Assembly: GCF_039555335.1 (NCBI RefSeq)
Contig: NC_092642.1
Location: 57,267,776-57,331,775, forward strand
Direction: 5' to 3'
Length of the DNA stretch: 64,000 bases
Source: Amphiura filiformis
Taxonomy: Eukaryota > Echinodermata > Ophiuroidea > Amphilepidida > Amphiuridae
The notes under the pieces were generated by a model. The model saw nothing but the letters and a program-made list of their open reading frames with translations. It was not told the DNA's origin and searched no databases. Position numbers and translations under genes: made by a program. Within the stretch, counting starts at the first letter, position 1; the number at the start of each line of letters is the position of its first letter. Shown piece by piece: positions 1-11,791 of the stretch.

Positions 1-132
1 CGGACCTGGTGGGCAATATCACAACGCTCTAGTCTCTGCTCCACCGTCACGAAGCCAACTGTAATTACTGTGGGAATTTTAGAAAATATATTAATATACC
101 ATATTGGAGCCAAGTCTCTTCAACAGTATATG

Positions 133-313
133 CAGTGCCGCCGAGAGCAATTATGTGCCCAGGGTAAAATGAACGTCATGCCCTCTTTTTTACCAATACG
201 GGCCCCCAAGGTCTCTTTTTTTTGCTATGAGCCCATTAGGGTATGTTTTCTTTACTTTTACGGGCCCCTAGGAGTGGACCCCAGGGTAACACACTTCCTT
301 ATCGGCGGCACTG
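133..313. mobile_element. small TIR element (MITE-like)
   Basis: A 181-bp segment begins CAGTGCCGCCGA and ends in the reverse complement TCGGCGGCACTG. Its interior carries alternating pieces of the type acgggcccc and long T runs. A related right end, with the same TCGGCGGCACTG, occurs at about 23151-23162 after a similar gggcccgtaaaa-rich interior. Non-autonomous, no coding capacity seen; superfamily not assigned because no clear target duplication is visible. Confidence 0.5.
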
Positions 314-640
314 TTAATATGGTTCGCTCTTTCCACATTGACAATGTATGTGTGAATTACGCGAAATCAAACTAGCTGTTGAAGAGACTGAATATTATGA
401 TTTCATTCATAATAATGCATGCCCAGAAATCCTATTAGTGGTAGCCACCAAGGTAGCAGTTTTTACGAGAATTCTTCGGAAATACATCGACTTGGCATGC
501 TTTGAGTGTCAAATTTTAGGATCGTATTGAGAAAAATATTACGGTATCTACATGTATTGTGTGATACCAAAAACTCATCGACAATGAAAAAAATCGGAGG
601 AGGGGGCAGGATGATGTTGTCCATCGGGTTACGGAACACA
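314..640. other. no recognisable feature
   Basis: AT-rich unique-looking DNA. Only short open frames occur, without splice-site context or recognisable protein similarity. Nothing can be supported here. Confidence 0.4.
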
Positions 641-717
641 GGGGAGTTGAAAAATTTTGCCAAAAATCATTTGCCCCCCCCCCTCTAGGCCCGCCAAAAA
701 ATCTTTGCCCCCCTTAA

Positions 718-1497
718 GGTGGTACGAAAGGCAAAATCAAGTTGCTCTGATTGAGATTAAAATAGACTTGTTGCAGAGAGATATGCAAAATAATCTTAAT
801 TCTAAAATTTGAGCCAAATCGGACAAACGGTTTTTGAGATATTGTTGTTGAAAGATTCTTTGTATTCTATTGTTTTTGCCAATATATTGATGAAGTTAAT
901 GAGGAAAATTGGCAAAATGTGCTCATTAATATTAATTTTTGCCAATATTTTCCCAATATTTTATGAATAAACCTTCATACTACTTTTACCCTTAAGAATT
1001 TTGACCTGACACTTTGCCAATGTGTCTCTATGACATAAACCTTTAACATGTGATTTTCCCGCCCATCTAATTTGCATATTTGCATAATTAATTAGCCTTA
1101 AGTATAATGCTAATTAATTATGCAAATATGCAAATTAGATGTGCGGGAAAATCACATGTTAATGTTTTAGGCCATAGAAACACTTGGCAAAGTTTCATGT
1201 CAAAGTCATATAAAATAAAAGTAGTATGGAGGTTTATTCATAAGATATTGGAATAATATTGGCAAACATGAATATTCATGAGCACATTTTGCCAATTTTC
1301 CTCATTAACTTCATCAATATATTGGCAAAAACAATAGAATACAAAGAAACTAAAAACATGTATATCTTGACAACCGTATGTCCGATTTCCTTCAAACAAA
1401 AACTATTTTGCTCAGTGTATTTAGCTTAACTTATTCAATCTATTCAAATTGTTCTAAATGTAGTTTCTGTTTTCCAGAAACATCGTTTCGAACCTCC
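718..1497. mobile_element. TTAA-flanked palindromic element
   Basis: A 780-bp near-perfect palindrome with two arms of about 280 bp or more folding about position 1095 (taattaattatgcaaatatgc and its complement). It begins GGTGGTACGAAA and ends TTTCGAACCTCC. TTAA lies directly outside both ends (714-717 and 1498-1501). A TTAA duplication is known for piggyBac-type transposons; a non-autonomous relative is inferred. There is no coding sequence. Confidence 0.75.
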
Positions 1498-1501
1498 TTA
1501 A

Positions 1502-2154
1502 GGGAACTGGAATGAGCGTTTCGACAGCATTTTTTGTGGGACATCAGAGCACATCAGACCTATCGAATTGCATTCTGAATACGAAGAATGTCTTTCTGAT
1601 ATCAAATAATTTTCATTTTATGAAATTCGCGATATAATACAAATTTTATGACAATTTGATATTTTTCACATTTTGGAGATAAAACAGTCCTGGAAGTAAA
1701 TTTTCTAAATTTAATGATATAGTCTTTTAAGTGTATGTAGCTGGGAGGAAAAGCCGACGATCAATTGAAAATTTTGACCTTCCATATTGAAGATATGGAT
1801 TTTTTCTCAAAAAACCTTTAGAATTTTTTTTTTGGTGTTTTGGGAAAAAATCCAATCTTCAATTCGAAGGTCAAAATTTTCAATTGATCGTCGGCTTTTC
1901 ATCCCACCTACATACACTTTAGGTAGAAATCTTCTGTCTTCAGATTTATAAAGTTTACTTCGAGTACTGTTAAATATCAAAAATATCAATTTTTAATGAT
2001 TTGCCATAAAATGTGTATTTATACATTGCGAATTTCAAAAAATCAAAATTATTTGATATCAGAAGGCCATTCTTCGTATTCAGAATGCAATTTGATGTCT
2101 GATGTGCTCTAATGTCCCACAATAAATACTGTTCAAACGTTCATACCCCTTCCC
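1502..2154. mobile_element. TTAA-flanked palindromic element, family with three copies
   Basis: A 653-bp palindromic element with TTAA on both sides (1498-1501 and 2155-2158). Its arms carry gaattgcattctgaatacga on the left and the complement tcgtattcagaatgcaat on the right. Further inside, gccgacgatcaattgaaaat is mirrored at 1876-1900. Related copies lie at 52819-53293 and 58613-59214. It shares its left TTAA with the right TTAA of the preceding element. Non-autonomous; piggyBac-like by target site only. Confidence 0.8.
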
Positions 2155-2437
2155 TTAACATGCCAAATTTTTGGGATCCCAATTACATTAAATGGTCTAG
2201 ATGTATGTTGCGAGCACAGCGAGCAGGAAAATTTGCATATTTTAAGCGTTTCTGTACTGTTTTCTTAAGCCTTTTTACTTAATTTCAGAGTGTTTTATTA
2301 AAAAGGCGCCCATGCCATGAATGTGTGCCAAAACTCGCTTGCCCCCCCCCCTTTTTGGCTAGCCAAAAATTTCTTGTCCCCCCAATTTTACCCTCCCCCC
2401 AGGGCTCATAATTATTGCACAGCCCCTATACATGTTC

Positions 2438-3111
2438 AACCAGATCATGATACAGATATCATAGCTCTATGCACACACAGCTCATTGTCATTATCGAATT
2501 ATCATGGTGGGACATGGGTTTGATTAAAAAGTGGGAGCCGCCCCCCCCCTGACCCTCGGTTCTGCCGTCGATGCCTGCTTATTTTAGGTATCCCAGGCAA
2601 ACCTTAGTTAACACATTTGCTAGTCAGTCAAATTCGCCGACAATGCATATTTACATAGAAATTTAAAACAACTGGCCGAAGAAGGAAACCTACATATATA
2701 TGCTTTCTCTACTTCACTTGACCCAAATATATGATTTTTTATGGTGATAAGACAATCGTACATGGAATTTTATAGGGATTATGATAGCAGTTCCATTAAA
2801 AAAAGCTGCTATCATAATGAGACTCATCTAGAAACATCCCGAAATGCCGTTTTGGGGAATTTTGCTAGCTGAATCTTTTTGATGAAAGTCAATCTTTGAC
2901 AAGATGTAACTTTGCTACGGAAAGTGCTATGAAAAAAAAGGTTTTCAGTTTTGGCTTTATTTACTCAAGAGCTTTAATTTGATATATAAAATGATGCAGT
3001 TTGATGGCAATTTGAATTCACCTAGCATACCTACTTATTTCAAGGTTGGGATTCACCAATAATAAAGAAAAGCTTGCTACCCATCCCGGAAGTTGCAGTG
3101 CACAGTATCAA
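2438..3111. other. no recognisable feature
   Basis: AT-rich DNA with one short local inverted repeat (ttatgatagcag at 2770 against gctgctatcataa at 2803). No exon or RNA gene can be supported. Confidence 0.4.
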
Positions 3112-4459
3112 GGGAACGTTCATAAATACCTTGGTGGGGGGGCTGAAATTTGTAGGGGGTCAAAAAGTTTTGACCTTCCAAAAGGGGGGTCAAAAAGTTT
3201 TTGACATGGCAAAAGGGGGGTCAAGAAAGTTTTGACACCCATAAAGGGGGGGGGTCTAAAAACTTGAATACAAAATTTGTGTGCGCTACGCGCGCACATT
3301 GTCACAATGAAGCCTTTTCCATCTCGATCATAGGCATAAATAGAGTAAAATACCAAATTTTTCCGCGCTACGCTCGGACATCCAGTTAAGCATTTTTAAA
3401 GCTCCGGTATATGTATGTAAAGCAACTGCAATTGTTTTTCGCCTGTGCCCAAAAATTTTATTTGCCCCCCCCCCCCCACAACAAGAAAGCTGGATACACC
3501 CCTGATACATCAATGCAATAACTTTTGAGACCTTATTTGAAAGCAATTTTTTATATTATAAAATGTCCTGACAATTTAGGCCTATTATAGACATAAGGCC
3601 TGTAAGAGTGACACTGATAAATGATAAATTTATTATGGATCTGTTTGCTTGAATTTGTAACAAGGTTGAAACTGTATAAGTTTAATCCAAAATAAAGCAT
3701 TACCTATAGTGGAAACAAGAGCGGAGTATTTTAAGTACTATTATACCTTCATTATGTGGGTGTGTGTGGGGGTAAAAAGTTTGGGTGTATACAAAAGGGG
3801 GGGTCAAAAAAGTTTTCAGTCCATAAAGAGGGGGGGTTCTAAAAGTTTAACATACAGACAGAGGTAGACTCGCTGAGTCTCATGGACGCCGTTCCTATGT
3901 CCATCAGACTCGTATTTCCCATTTTGGATGTCAATGGGAAATACACACTTAACGCTTTGCGCCGGTTAGAAACTTGAAAAAAATTCTTTAAAATTGTATC
4001 AATGTATATAAAAGTGGTACCAACCTTATTGTGCTTGCTAATTTAAGACTCGGTTGAAACAAAATTAAGGATCGAATGCATTTTAGTGTCCAAAAGGCAA
4101 AATTATCGTCAAAGTTCTGCTGAAATCGGCACCCTTGCGAAGGGTTCAGAATTCGAATCGGGAACGAAAATATCCGATCTTTGCGATCAAACACACAAAA
4201 TTACAACTTTAAACATACTATTGGCAAAAGACATTATTACCAAACAATATAGAATAGAAAATTTGACATCATTTTCTCAAAATATTGAAGAAATTTGCTC
4301 ACTAGACATCGAAAAAGTACGCAATCCAATTCCCGTTCAAACGCGTGAGAAACTGAAAGTGCATAATCCCGACTAGACAGAGGGGGGGTCAAAAAAGTTT
4401 TGACATACCGAAATCAAAATTTTCCAGCCCCCCCTACCAAAGTATTTATGAACGTTCCC
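3112..4459. mobile_element. TIR element with GGGAACGTTCATAAATA ends
   Basis: A 1348-bp segment begins GGGAACGTTCATAAATACCT and ends in the complementary tttatgaacgttccc. Subterminal blocks of the form ggggtcaaaaagttttgac recur at both ends (3155-3260, 3780-3850, 4380-4410). The ends resemble those of the shorter elements at 7262-7531 and 31405-31664 (GGGACCGTTCACAAACACTTG), so they probably form one superfamily. No transposase frame is visible. Confidence 0.65.
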
Positions 4460-4618
4460 CAACTATCATGACTATGTAGCCTACATCATGAAATACAGCA
4501 AGATATTAAATGTAAGATGTAAACCTGTATTTTATCTCGAGCTAATAATGTACACATGGTACATGAGTATTAGGCTGAACATGCTGAATTCAACAGCTTG
4601 CATTGCGGTTTACCTTAC

Positions 4619-4767
4619 CTTTCCATTTTTAACTTTCGCATCAACGAATTCTTGTACTGCAGGCATGATGTTGCTCTGATTGGAGGAGTGTGTTGCAAAA
4701 TATCGGTGGTAAATAAGAAGAGCAAGAACTGATAGAACCAAACACCCAACCAGAATCTCACGTTTAC
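4619..4767 (-). CDS. internal exon, probable membrane-anchored glutaredoxin-like protein
   Basis: Read on the minus strand, an exon of 149 nt runs from an acceptor (cactggcag before position 4767) to a strong donor (gtaaggta after 4619). It enters in phase 1 and leaves in phase 0. It encodes two bases plus 49 codons. A charged KRE is followed by a hydrophobic stretch, ILVGCLVLSVLALLIY, with HRY after it, which looks like a signal anchor. Then comes MPAVQEFVDAKVKNGK. The last piece matches the start of glutaredoxins, where the VVVFSK-CPYC active-site strand follows; that strand would be in the next exon. I could not find that exon between 1 and 4618, nor the upstream first exon, so the gene is partial here. 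An alternative start at the internal Met (MPAV) would give a soluble form. The family call rests on a short match and is an inference. Confidence 0.45.
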
Positions 4768-5189
4768 CTGCCAGTGTCGGGAAACCAGGGGAAACCGATT
4801 ATCAGGATGCGATTACTATACTCAACCAAAACAGCTGCATCAGCATTGGTCATTTCGCATTCTCATCTGCAACAACCCATGAAATAAATCCATTCAAATA
4901 CACGTATTCTGTGAACAATGCTTTCTGTCTATGGGGTTGTTCAGAAATTGCGAAGTCATCGGCGTGATAACAATCCATCATTGTAGTACAGGAGCAGCAA
5001 CCTCAAAAAAATGACTTCGTTCATCCCCCACTACATACAAGGTTTGACACCATAGGTAGTTAGTATGGACCCTCTAGATCACTGCTAGGTAGGTAGTGGA
5101 CTCAAATTGTGGTATCACTTTTTTTTTACAGGTCATTTTATGTATGGACGTATAATCGCATAAAATCACAAAAAATAGGACAAAATTAA

Positions 5190-7780
5190 GAGGTAGGGGA
5201 GATATAAACTCCAAGAACTCAACTTTTACTCATTATTTTGAATTCATTTTGGTATCAATATGTAGCTAAATGATTTTCATAACTTTCTAGTATTATTTTT
5301 AAACAAAAACAGGTTTCATTTGAGCATATTTGGAAGTATATAGTCCATAAATGAGTGGTAATCTGATTTTTTAAAACCATATGTGTAAAGTTTGACATTG
5401 GCCTCAAATCTCACAACTATAGCACTTTATATGTTCAAAATTGATTCAGTTTCCATTTTTTATTTTTTTATTTAAATTTTAATGTTTTATTTTGTTTTTA
5501 ATGTTAAGCATATCAAGGGAAACATTATTGTAACAGTTCCAATCATTATAATATGTATGAGTTCGTTGGGGTGTCTGTGGGACGAGGTGTGTGTGGGGTG
5601 CTGGGTGTACATAGGGTATGTGTGGGGGAGGGATGAATGTGTGTACATGTCTTAATATGCCACTACACTGCACCAAATTCCATTTACAAAATCCGTTAAG
5701 TTTCCATTGATGTAATATTTTGAATATTTATGTGTAGGACGTGAGTAACCACTGGGAAAAAGACAAAAAATGTTTAAAAAACCCAAAAAACCCAACAAAA
5801 ACTGATGTTGATTTCCCTCGTATATCAGCATAACATAGAAAAATATTAAGGGTAGGGGAAAATAAATCATCAGAACTCAATATTTTACTCATGATATTGA
5901 CTTCATCTTGGTATTAATTCTATTTAATTCAATTCAATATGTATATCTAATTGATTGTTCTAACTTTTTAGTATTATTTTAAAGCAAAGCGACCATTAGT
6001 TGTCAGGTAGATACACAGAAACTGTGAGAAAAGGGTACGTTTTCTATGTCTAACAGCGTAAATATGACAATATTAAAGGGTATAGGGGAAATATAAAGTG
6101 CCATAACTCAACTTTTACTCATGAAAATGAATTCATCTTGGTATCAAAATGTATCTAAGTGATTGTTCTAGCTTTCTAGTATCATTTTAAAGCAAAGCAA
6201 CCATTAGTTGTCAGACAGATATACAGAAACTGTGAGGAAAAGGTAACTTTTCTATGTCTAACAGCGTGAAGATGACAATATTACGGGGTAGGGGAAATGT
6301 AAACTGTCATAACTCAACTTTTACTCATGAAATTGAATTCATCTTGGTATCAAAATATATCCAAGTTATTGGTCTAGCTTTCTAGTATTATTTTAAAGCA
6401 AAGCGACCATTATTTGTCAGGCAGATATACAGAAACTGTGAGGAAAAGGTACATTTCCTATGTCTAACAGCGTAAAATGACAACATTAAGGGGTAGGGGA
6501 AATTTGTAACTGCCATAACTCAACTTTTACTCATGAAAATGAATTCATCTTGGTATCAAAATGTATCTAAGTGATTGTTCTAACTTTCTAGTATTATTTT
6601 AAAGCAAAGCGACCATTATTTGTCAGGTAGATACACAGTATTTGTGAGGAAAAGGTAACTATTCTATGTCTAACAGCATAAATAAATATGACAATATTAA
6701 GGGGTAGGGGAAATATAAACTGCCACAACTCAACTTTTACTCATGAAAATGAATTCATCTTGGTATCAAAATGTATTTAGGTGATTGTTCTAACTTTCTA
6801 GTATTATTTCAAAGCAAAGCGATCATTAGTTGTCAGGTAGATACACAGTAACTGTGAGGAAAAGGTAAATATTCTATGTCTAACAGCTTAAATGTGACAA
6901 TATTAAGGGTAGAGGACATATAAACTGCCATAACTCAACATTTACTCATGAGAATGAATTCATCTTGGTATCAAAATGTATCTAATTGGTTGTTCTAACT
7001 TTCTAGTATTATTATAAAGCAAAGCGACCATTATTTGTCAGGCAGATATACAGAAACTGTGAGGAAAAGGTTAATTTTCTATGTCTAACAGCGTAAAATG
7101 ACAATATTAAGGGGCAGGAGAAATTTATAACTGCCATAACTCAACTTTTACTCATGAAAATGAATTCATCTTGGTATCAGAATGTATCTGATTGGCTGTT
7201 CTAACTTTCTATAAACAAAGCGATCATTAGTTGTCAGGTAGATACACAGAAACTGTCAGAAGGGACCGTTCACAAACACTTGTAAGGGGAGGGGCCTGAT
7301 GCAAAAAATTTCATCGCAAAAATTTTTCGGGCCCCCCCCCCCTTTACAGACCTCAAAAATTTTAGGGTCCCCTTTTTGACATGAAAATTATGGGTCAACC
7401 CCATAGAAAATCATATAAACTCAATTTTTCCAGGAAAAGTTTTGGTAATTTTTTCCTCACCCCCCCTTTAGGAGGACCAACAATTTTCAGACCCCCTTTT
7501 TGCATCAGCCCCCCCCCCTTACAACGGTCCCTAAATATGACAATATCAAGGGGTAGGGGAAATATAAACTCCCATAACTCAACTTTTACTCGTGATAATG
7601 AATTCATCTAACGTTCTAGTATCATTAGTTGTTATGTAGATACAAAGGAAATGTGAGAAAAAACTTCCATGTGTAACAGTGTCAAATATGGTAATATTAA
7701 GGGTAGGGGAAATATTACCATAACTCAACTTTGGCTGCATTAACTGTGAAGGGGAACACGGGAATACAAATCGTTGCACC
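5190..7780 (+). repeat. left-arm tandem array, unit about 205-210 bp
   Basis: Units each contain ggtaggggaaatataaactg, caacttttactcatgaaaat, gaattcatcttggtatcaaa, aagcaaagcgaccatta and tatgtctaacagcgtaaat in this order. Recognisable units start near 5850, 6075, 6290, 6492, 6703, 6905, 7112 and 7551. Copies are moderately diverged, and the outermost are the most degenerate. Confidence 0.85.
7262..7531. mobile_element. small TIR element inside the left-arm array
   Basis: Begins GGGACCGTTCACAAACACTT and ends acaacggtccc. The interior holds paired CCCC blocks around a gcatcaggccc / gggcctgatgc core. It replaces the part of a repeat unit that normally reads aaaaggtaacttttctatgtc. A fuller relative lies at 31405-31664. 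Confidence 0.7.
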
Positions 7781-8029
7781 AAAATTTGAATGTAGTATAC
7801 GATTGAGGTTTCTTACGTTAATTGTTGCAATTGGACCATTTTTAAAATTTGACCTTTATTTATGATATTTTTGATATATTCGACGTTATAACCCCTGAAC
7901 TAAGCTTCGTAGAACTATGACAATTGTCTTCTTTTAAATTCTTAGCGATGACAGGAACAATTTGAGATTACAACATTACAACATGATAGGATCATTTTTT
8001 AGTATTGGCCCCATTATGACCTTCAACCC

Positions 8030-11000
8030 CTCGTGGGAAACTTAATTGCTTTTAAAATAATGCCAGAAAATGAGAACAATCAAATAGCTACATATTGATA
8101 CCAAAATGGTATTCATTTTCGTCAGTGAAACTTGTGTTTTGGTGATTTGTATGTCCCTTACCCCTTAATATTGTCATATTTTACGCTGTTAGACATTGAA
8201 TATTAACATTTTCATACATTTTATGTCTATCTACCAGACAGCTAATGACTTAATTACTTTTAAAATAATACTAGAAAGTTAGAACTATCAAATAGCTACA
8301 TATTGATACCAAAAATAATTCATTTTCATCAGTAAAACTTGAGTTTTGGTGATTTGTATGTCCCCTTACCCCTTAATATTGTCATATTTTACGCTGTTAG
8401 ACATGGAATATCAACATTTTTCTCATATTGTATGTTTAACTACCTGACAACTAATGGTTTAATTGCTTTTAAAATAATGCCAGAAAATGAAAACAATCAA
8501 ATAGCTACATATTGATACCAAAATGAATTAATTTTAATCAGTAAAACTTGAGTTTGGGTGATTTGTATGTCCCCTTACCCCTTAATATTGTCATATTTTA
8601 CGCTGTTAGACAGGGAATATCAACATTTTTCTCATATTGTATGTTTAACTACCTGACAACTAATGGTTTAATTGCTTTTAAAATAATGCCAGAAAATGAG
8701 AACAATCAAATAGCTACATATTTATACCAAAATGAATTCATTTTCATCAGTAAAACTTGAGTTTGGGTGGTTTGTATGTTCCCTTACCCCTTAATATTGT
8801 CATATTTTACGCTGTTAGACATGGAATATCAACATTTTTCTCATATTGTATGTTTAACTACCTGACAACTAATGGTTTAATTGCTTTTAAAATAATGCCA
8901 GAAAATGAGAACAATCAAATAGCTACATATTGATACCAAAATGAATTAATTTTAATCAGTAAAACTTGAGTTTGGGTGATTTGTATGTCCCCTTACCTCT
9001 TAATATTGTCATATTTTACGCTGTTAGACATGGAATATCAACATTTTTCTCATATTGTATGTTTAACTACCTGACAACTAATGGTTTAATTGCTTTTAAA
9101 ATAATGCCAGAAAATGAGAACAATCAAATAGCTACATATTTATACCAAAATGAATTCATTTTTATCAGTAAAACTTGAGTTTGGGTGGTTTGTATGTCCC
9201 CTTACCCCTTAATATTGTCATATTTTACGCTGTTAGACATGGAATATCAACATTTTTCTCATATTGTATGTTTAACTACCTGACAACTAATGGTTTAATT
9301 GCTTTTAAAATAATGCCAGAAAAAGAGAACAATCAAATAGCTACATATTGATACCAAAATGAATTAATTTTCATCAGTAAAACTTGAGTTTGGGTGGTTT
9401 GTATGTCCCTTACCCCTTAATATTGTCATATTTTACGCTGTTAGACATGGAATATCAACATTTTTCTCATATTGTATGTTTAACTACCTGACAACTAATG
9501 GTTTAATTGCTTTTAAAATAATGCCAGAAAATGAGAACAATCAAATAGCTACATATTGATACCAAAATGAATTCATTTTCATCAGTAAAACTTGAGTTTG
9601 GGTGGTTTGTATGTCACCTACCCCTTAATATTGTCATATTTTACGCTGTTAGACATGGAATATCAACATTTTTCTCATATTGTATGTTTAACTACCTGAC
9701 AACTAATGGTTTAATTGCTTTTAAAATAATGCCTGAAAATGAGAACAATCAAATAGCTACATATTGATATCAAAATGGAATTCATTTTCGTCAGTGAAAC
9801 CTATGTTTTGGTGATTTGTATGTCCCCTTACCCCTTAATATTATCATATTTTACGCTGTTAGACATGGAATATTAACATGTTCGTACATTTTATGTCTAT
9901 CTACCTCACAACTAATGGTTTAATTGCTTTTAAATAATACTAGAAAATGAGAACAATCAAATAGCTACATATTGATACCAAAATGAATTCACTTTCATCA
10001 GTAAAACTTGAGTTTTGGTGATTTGAATGTCCCCTACACCTTAATATTGTCATATTTTACGGTACTACACATGAAAAATTGACATTTTAAAAACATTTTA
10101 TGTCTTTCCCGCTAACAATTAATGGTTATTTTGCTTTAAAAGATTACAACAACCAAATAGCTATATATTAATGTCAAAATGAATGAATTATAATGAATAA
10201 ATGTCGAGTTACGTTGGTTTGTACGTCCCCTAACGTTTAATATTGTCAAATTTTACGCTGTTACACATTGGAAAATTAACATTTTTATCATATTTTATGT
10301 CTATCTTATGGTTTTTCTGTTAAAAATAATACTGGAAAGTTAGAGCAATCAATTAGCTACATGTTGATACCAAAATGAATTCATTATTATGAGTAAAGGT
10401 TGAGTTATGGTGGTTTTTATTTCCCCTACCCTTAATAATGTCATATTTTACGCTGTTAGACATGGTTATACATAGAAAAGTAACCTTTTCTCACATTTTA
10501 TGGCTATCTACCTGACAATTAATGTTTGCTTTGCTTTAAAATAATACTAACACGTTTGAACAATCAATTAGCTACATATTAATTCCAAAATGAATTCATT
10601 ATCATGAGTTGAAGTTGAGTTATGATGGTTTATATTTCCCCTACCCCTTAATATTGTTATATACACACGCTGCTACATGTGGAAAAGTAACTATTTGTTT
10701 ACATTTTCAGTCTATTTTCCTGACAAACAGCGGTTGATCTCACCCCACACATATAAATATTCAAAATATTACATGAATGGCAACTTACCAAACAAATTTT
10801 GTTAATAGAACTTATATAGTTCAGCCGAGTGACATATTAAGACATGTAAAACACCCCAACCCTGAACCCTATACACACCCTGCACCCACCCCCACATACC
10901 CAACCCCACCTACCCCAAACCCACACAACACAAACCAACATGCAAGCAAACATGCACATACATAAATATTTGAACCAGAACATCAAAGTTTGCCTAGATA

Positions 11001-11370
11001 TGCTTGATATTAAAAAAAAAAAAAAAAAATGGAAACTTAATTAATTTTGAAAATAGAAATTGACACAATAGTAAAATTTGAAGCCAATGTCACAAAAACA
11101 CCCACCCTACGCATTGTTGTGAAAAATCTGATTTTTCACTAGTGTATGGACTGGCCACTTCAAATCATGATCAAATGAAACCTAGGTTTGCTTTCAAATA
11201 ATACTAAGCAGTTAGAACAATCAATTAGCTACATATTCATACCAAAATAAATTCATTATTATGAGTAAAGGTTGAGTTCTTGGAGTTTATATTTCCCCTA
11301 CCCCTTAATTTTGTCCTATTTTTGGTGATTTTATGCGATTATACGTCCATATATAAAATGACCTGTAAAA
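8030..11370 (-). repeat. right-arm tandem array, inverted copy, with 418-bp dimers
   Basis: The reverse complement of the left-arm unit: tattgtcatattttacgctg, then ctacctgacaactaatggtt, tagctacatattgatacca and aaaacttgagtttgggtg. Units from about 8340 to 9770 are nearly identical. Two variants alternate in part of this stretch: tgataccaaaatgaattaat and tttataccaaaatgaattca. This gives a 418-bp higher-order repeat. The outer units (9780-11370) are as diverged as those of the left arm. The short open frames at 8548, 8966 and 9567 are repeats of this unit, not genes. Confidence 0.85.
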
Positions 11371-11791
11371 AAAAAGTGATACCACAATTTGAGTCCACTA
11401 CCTACCTAGCAGTGATCTAGAGGGTCCATACTAACTACCTATGGTGTCAAACCTTGTATGTAGTGGGGATGAACCAAGTCCTTATTTAGGCCCCCTGTGG
11501 GATCTTGCTCCTGGACTATTGTTCCGGATTGATTGATTTTGGGCTGTGCAAGCCGAGAGGGGGTGGGGGGGCTTTTGGGTTGTGCAATAATTATGTGTAG
11601 GCCTACCCCCGAGTGGTGAATTCTCTGCCCCCCCCTTCGCCATGCCAAAAAAATCTTTGCCCGCCCCTTTTTGATGCACCAAAAACCTTTGCCCCCCCCC
11701 CTTTCGGTGTGCCAACAAATCTTTGCCCCCCCCCCCCCCCCTTTACACACTAAGATCATGAGATTTGGGGGAACCCGAATTTAAAACCTTA

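Larger units (their letters stand above)
641..2437. mobile_element. CCCC-rich TIR element, interrupted by two TTAA elements
   Basis: Remnant of the family seen intact at 16385-16872. The left part (641-713) has the gccaaaaaatctttgcccccc pattern. The right part (2159-2437) has catgccaaatttttggga, then gcgagcacagcgagcagg, more CCCC blocks, and ends cataattattgcacagcccc. The two parts are separated by the elements at 718-1497 and 1502-2154. The break corresponds to ccccccttacacatgcaag in the intact copy. The left TIR of this copy is missing or too diverged to see. Confidence 0.6.
5013..11480. mobile_element. giant foldback element with opposed tandem-repeat arms
   Basis: The element begins GACTTCGTTCATCCCC and ends in the complement (ggggatgaaccaagtc). 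At least 110 bp inside each end stay complementary, including gtttgacaccataggtag and cctagcagtgatctag. Each arm then carries a TG/CA-rich patch (about 5555-5660 and 10840-10960, mutually inverted). A tandem array of a repeat of about 205-210 bp follows, in one orientation from about 5190 to 7780 and in the opposite one from about 8030 to 11370. The centre, about 7780-8030, is unique. No protein-coding frame is present beyond repeat shadows. The architecture resembles sea-urchin TU and Drosophila FB foldback elements; mobility is inferred. A small element (7262-7531) has inserted in the left arm. No target duplication could be settled. Confidence 0.8.

Noticed and set aside
8548..9767. Three similar open frames beginning MSLGDLYV or MNSFSSV as a small gene family
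   Set aside because: They are shadows of the tandem repeat of about 209 bp and have the same period.
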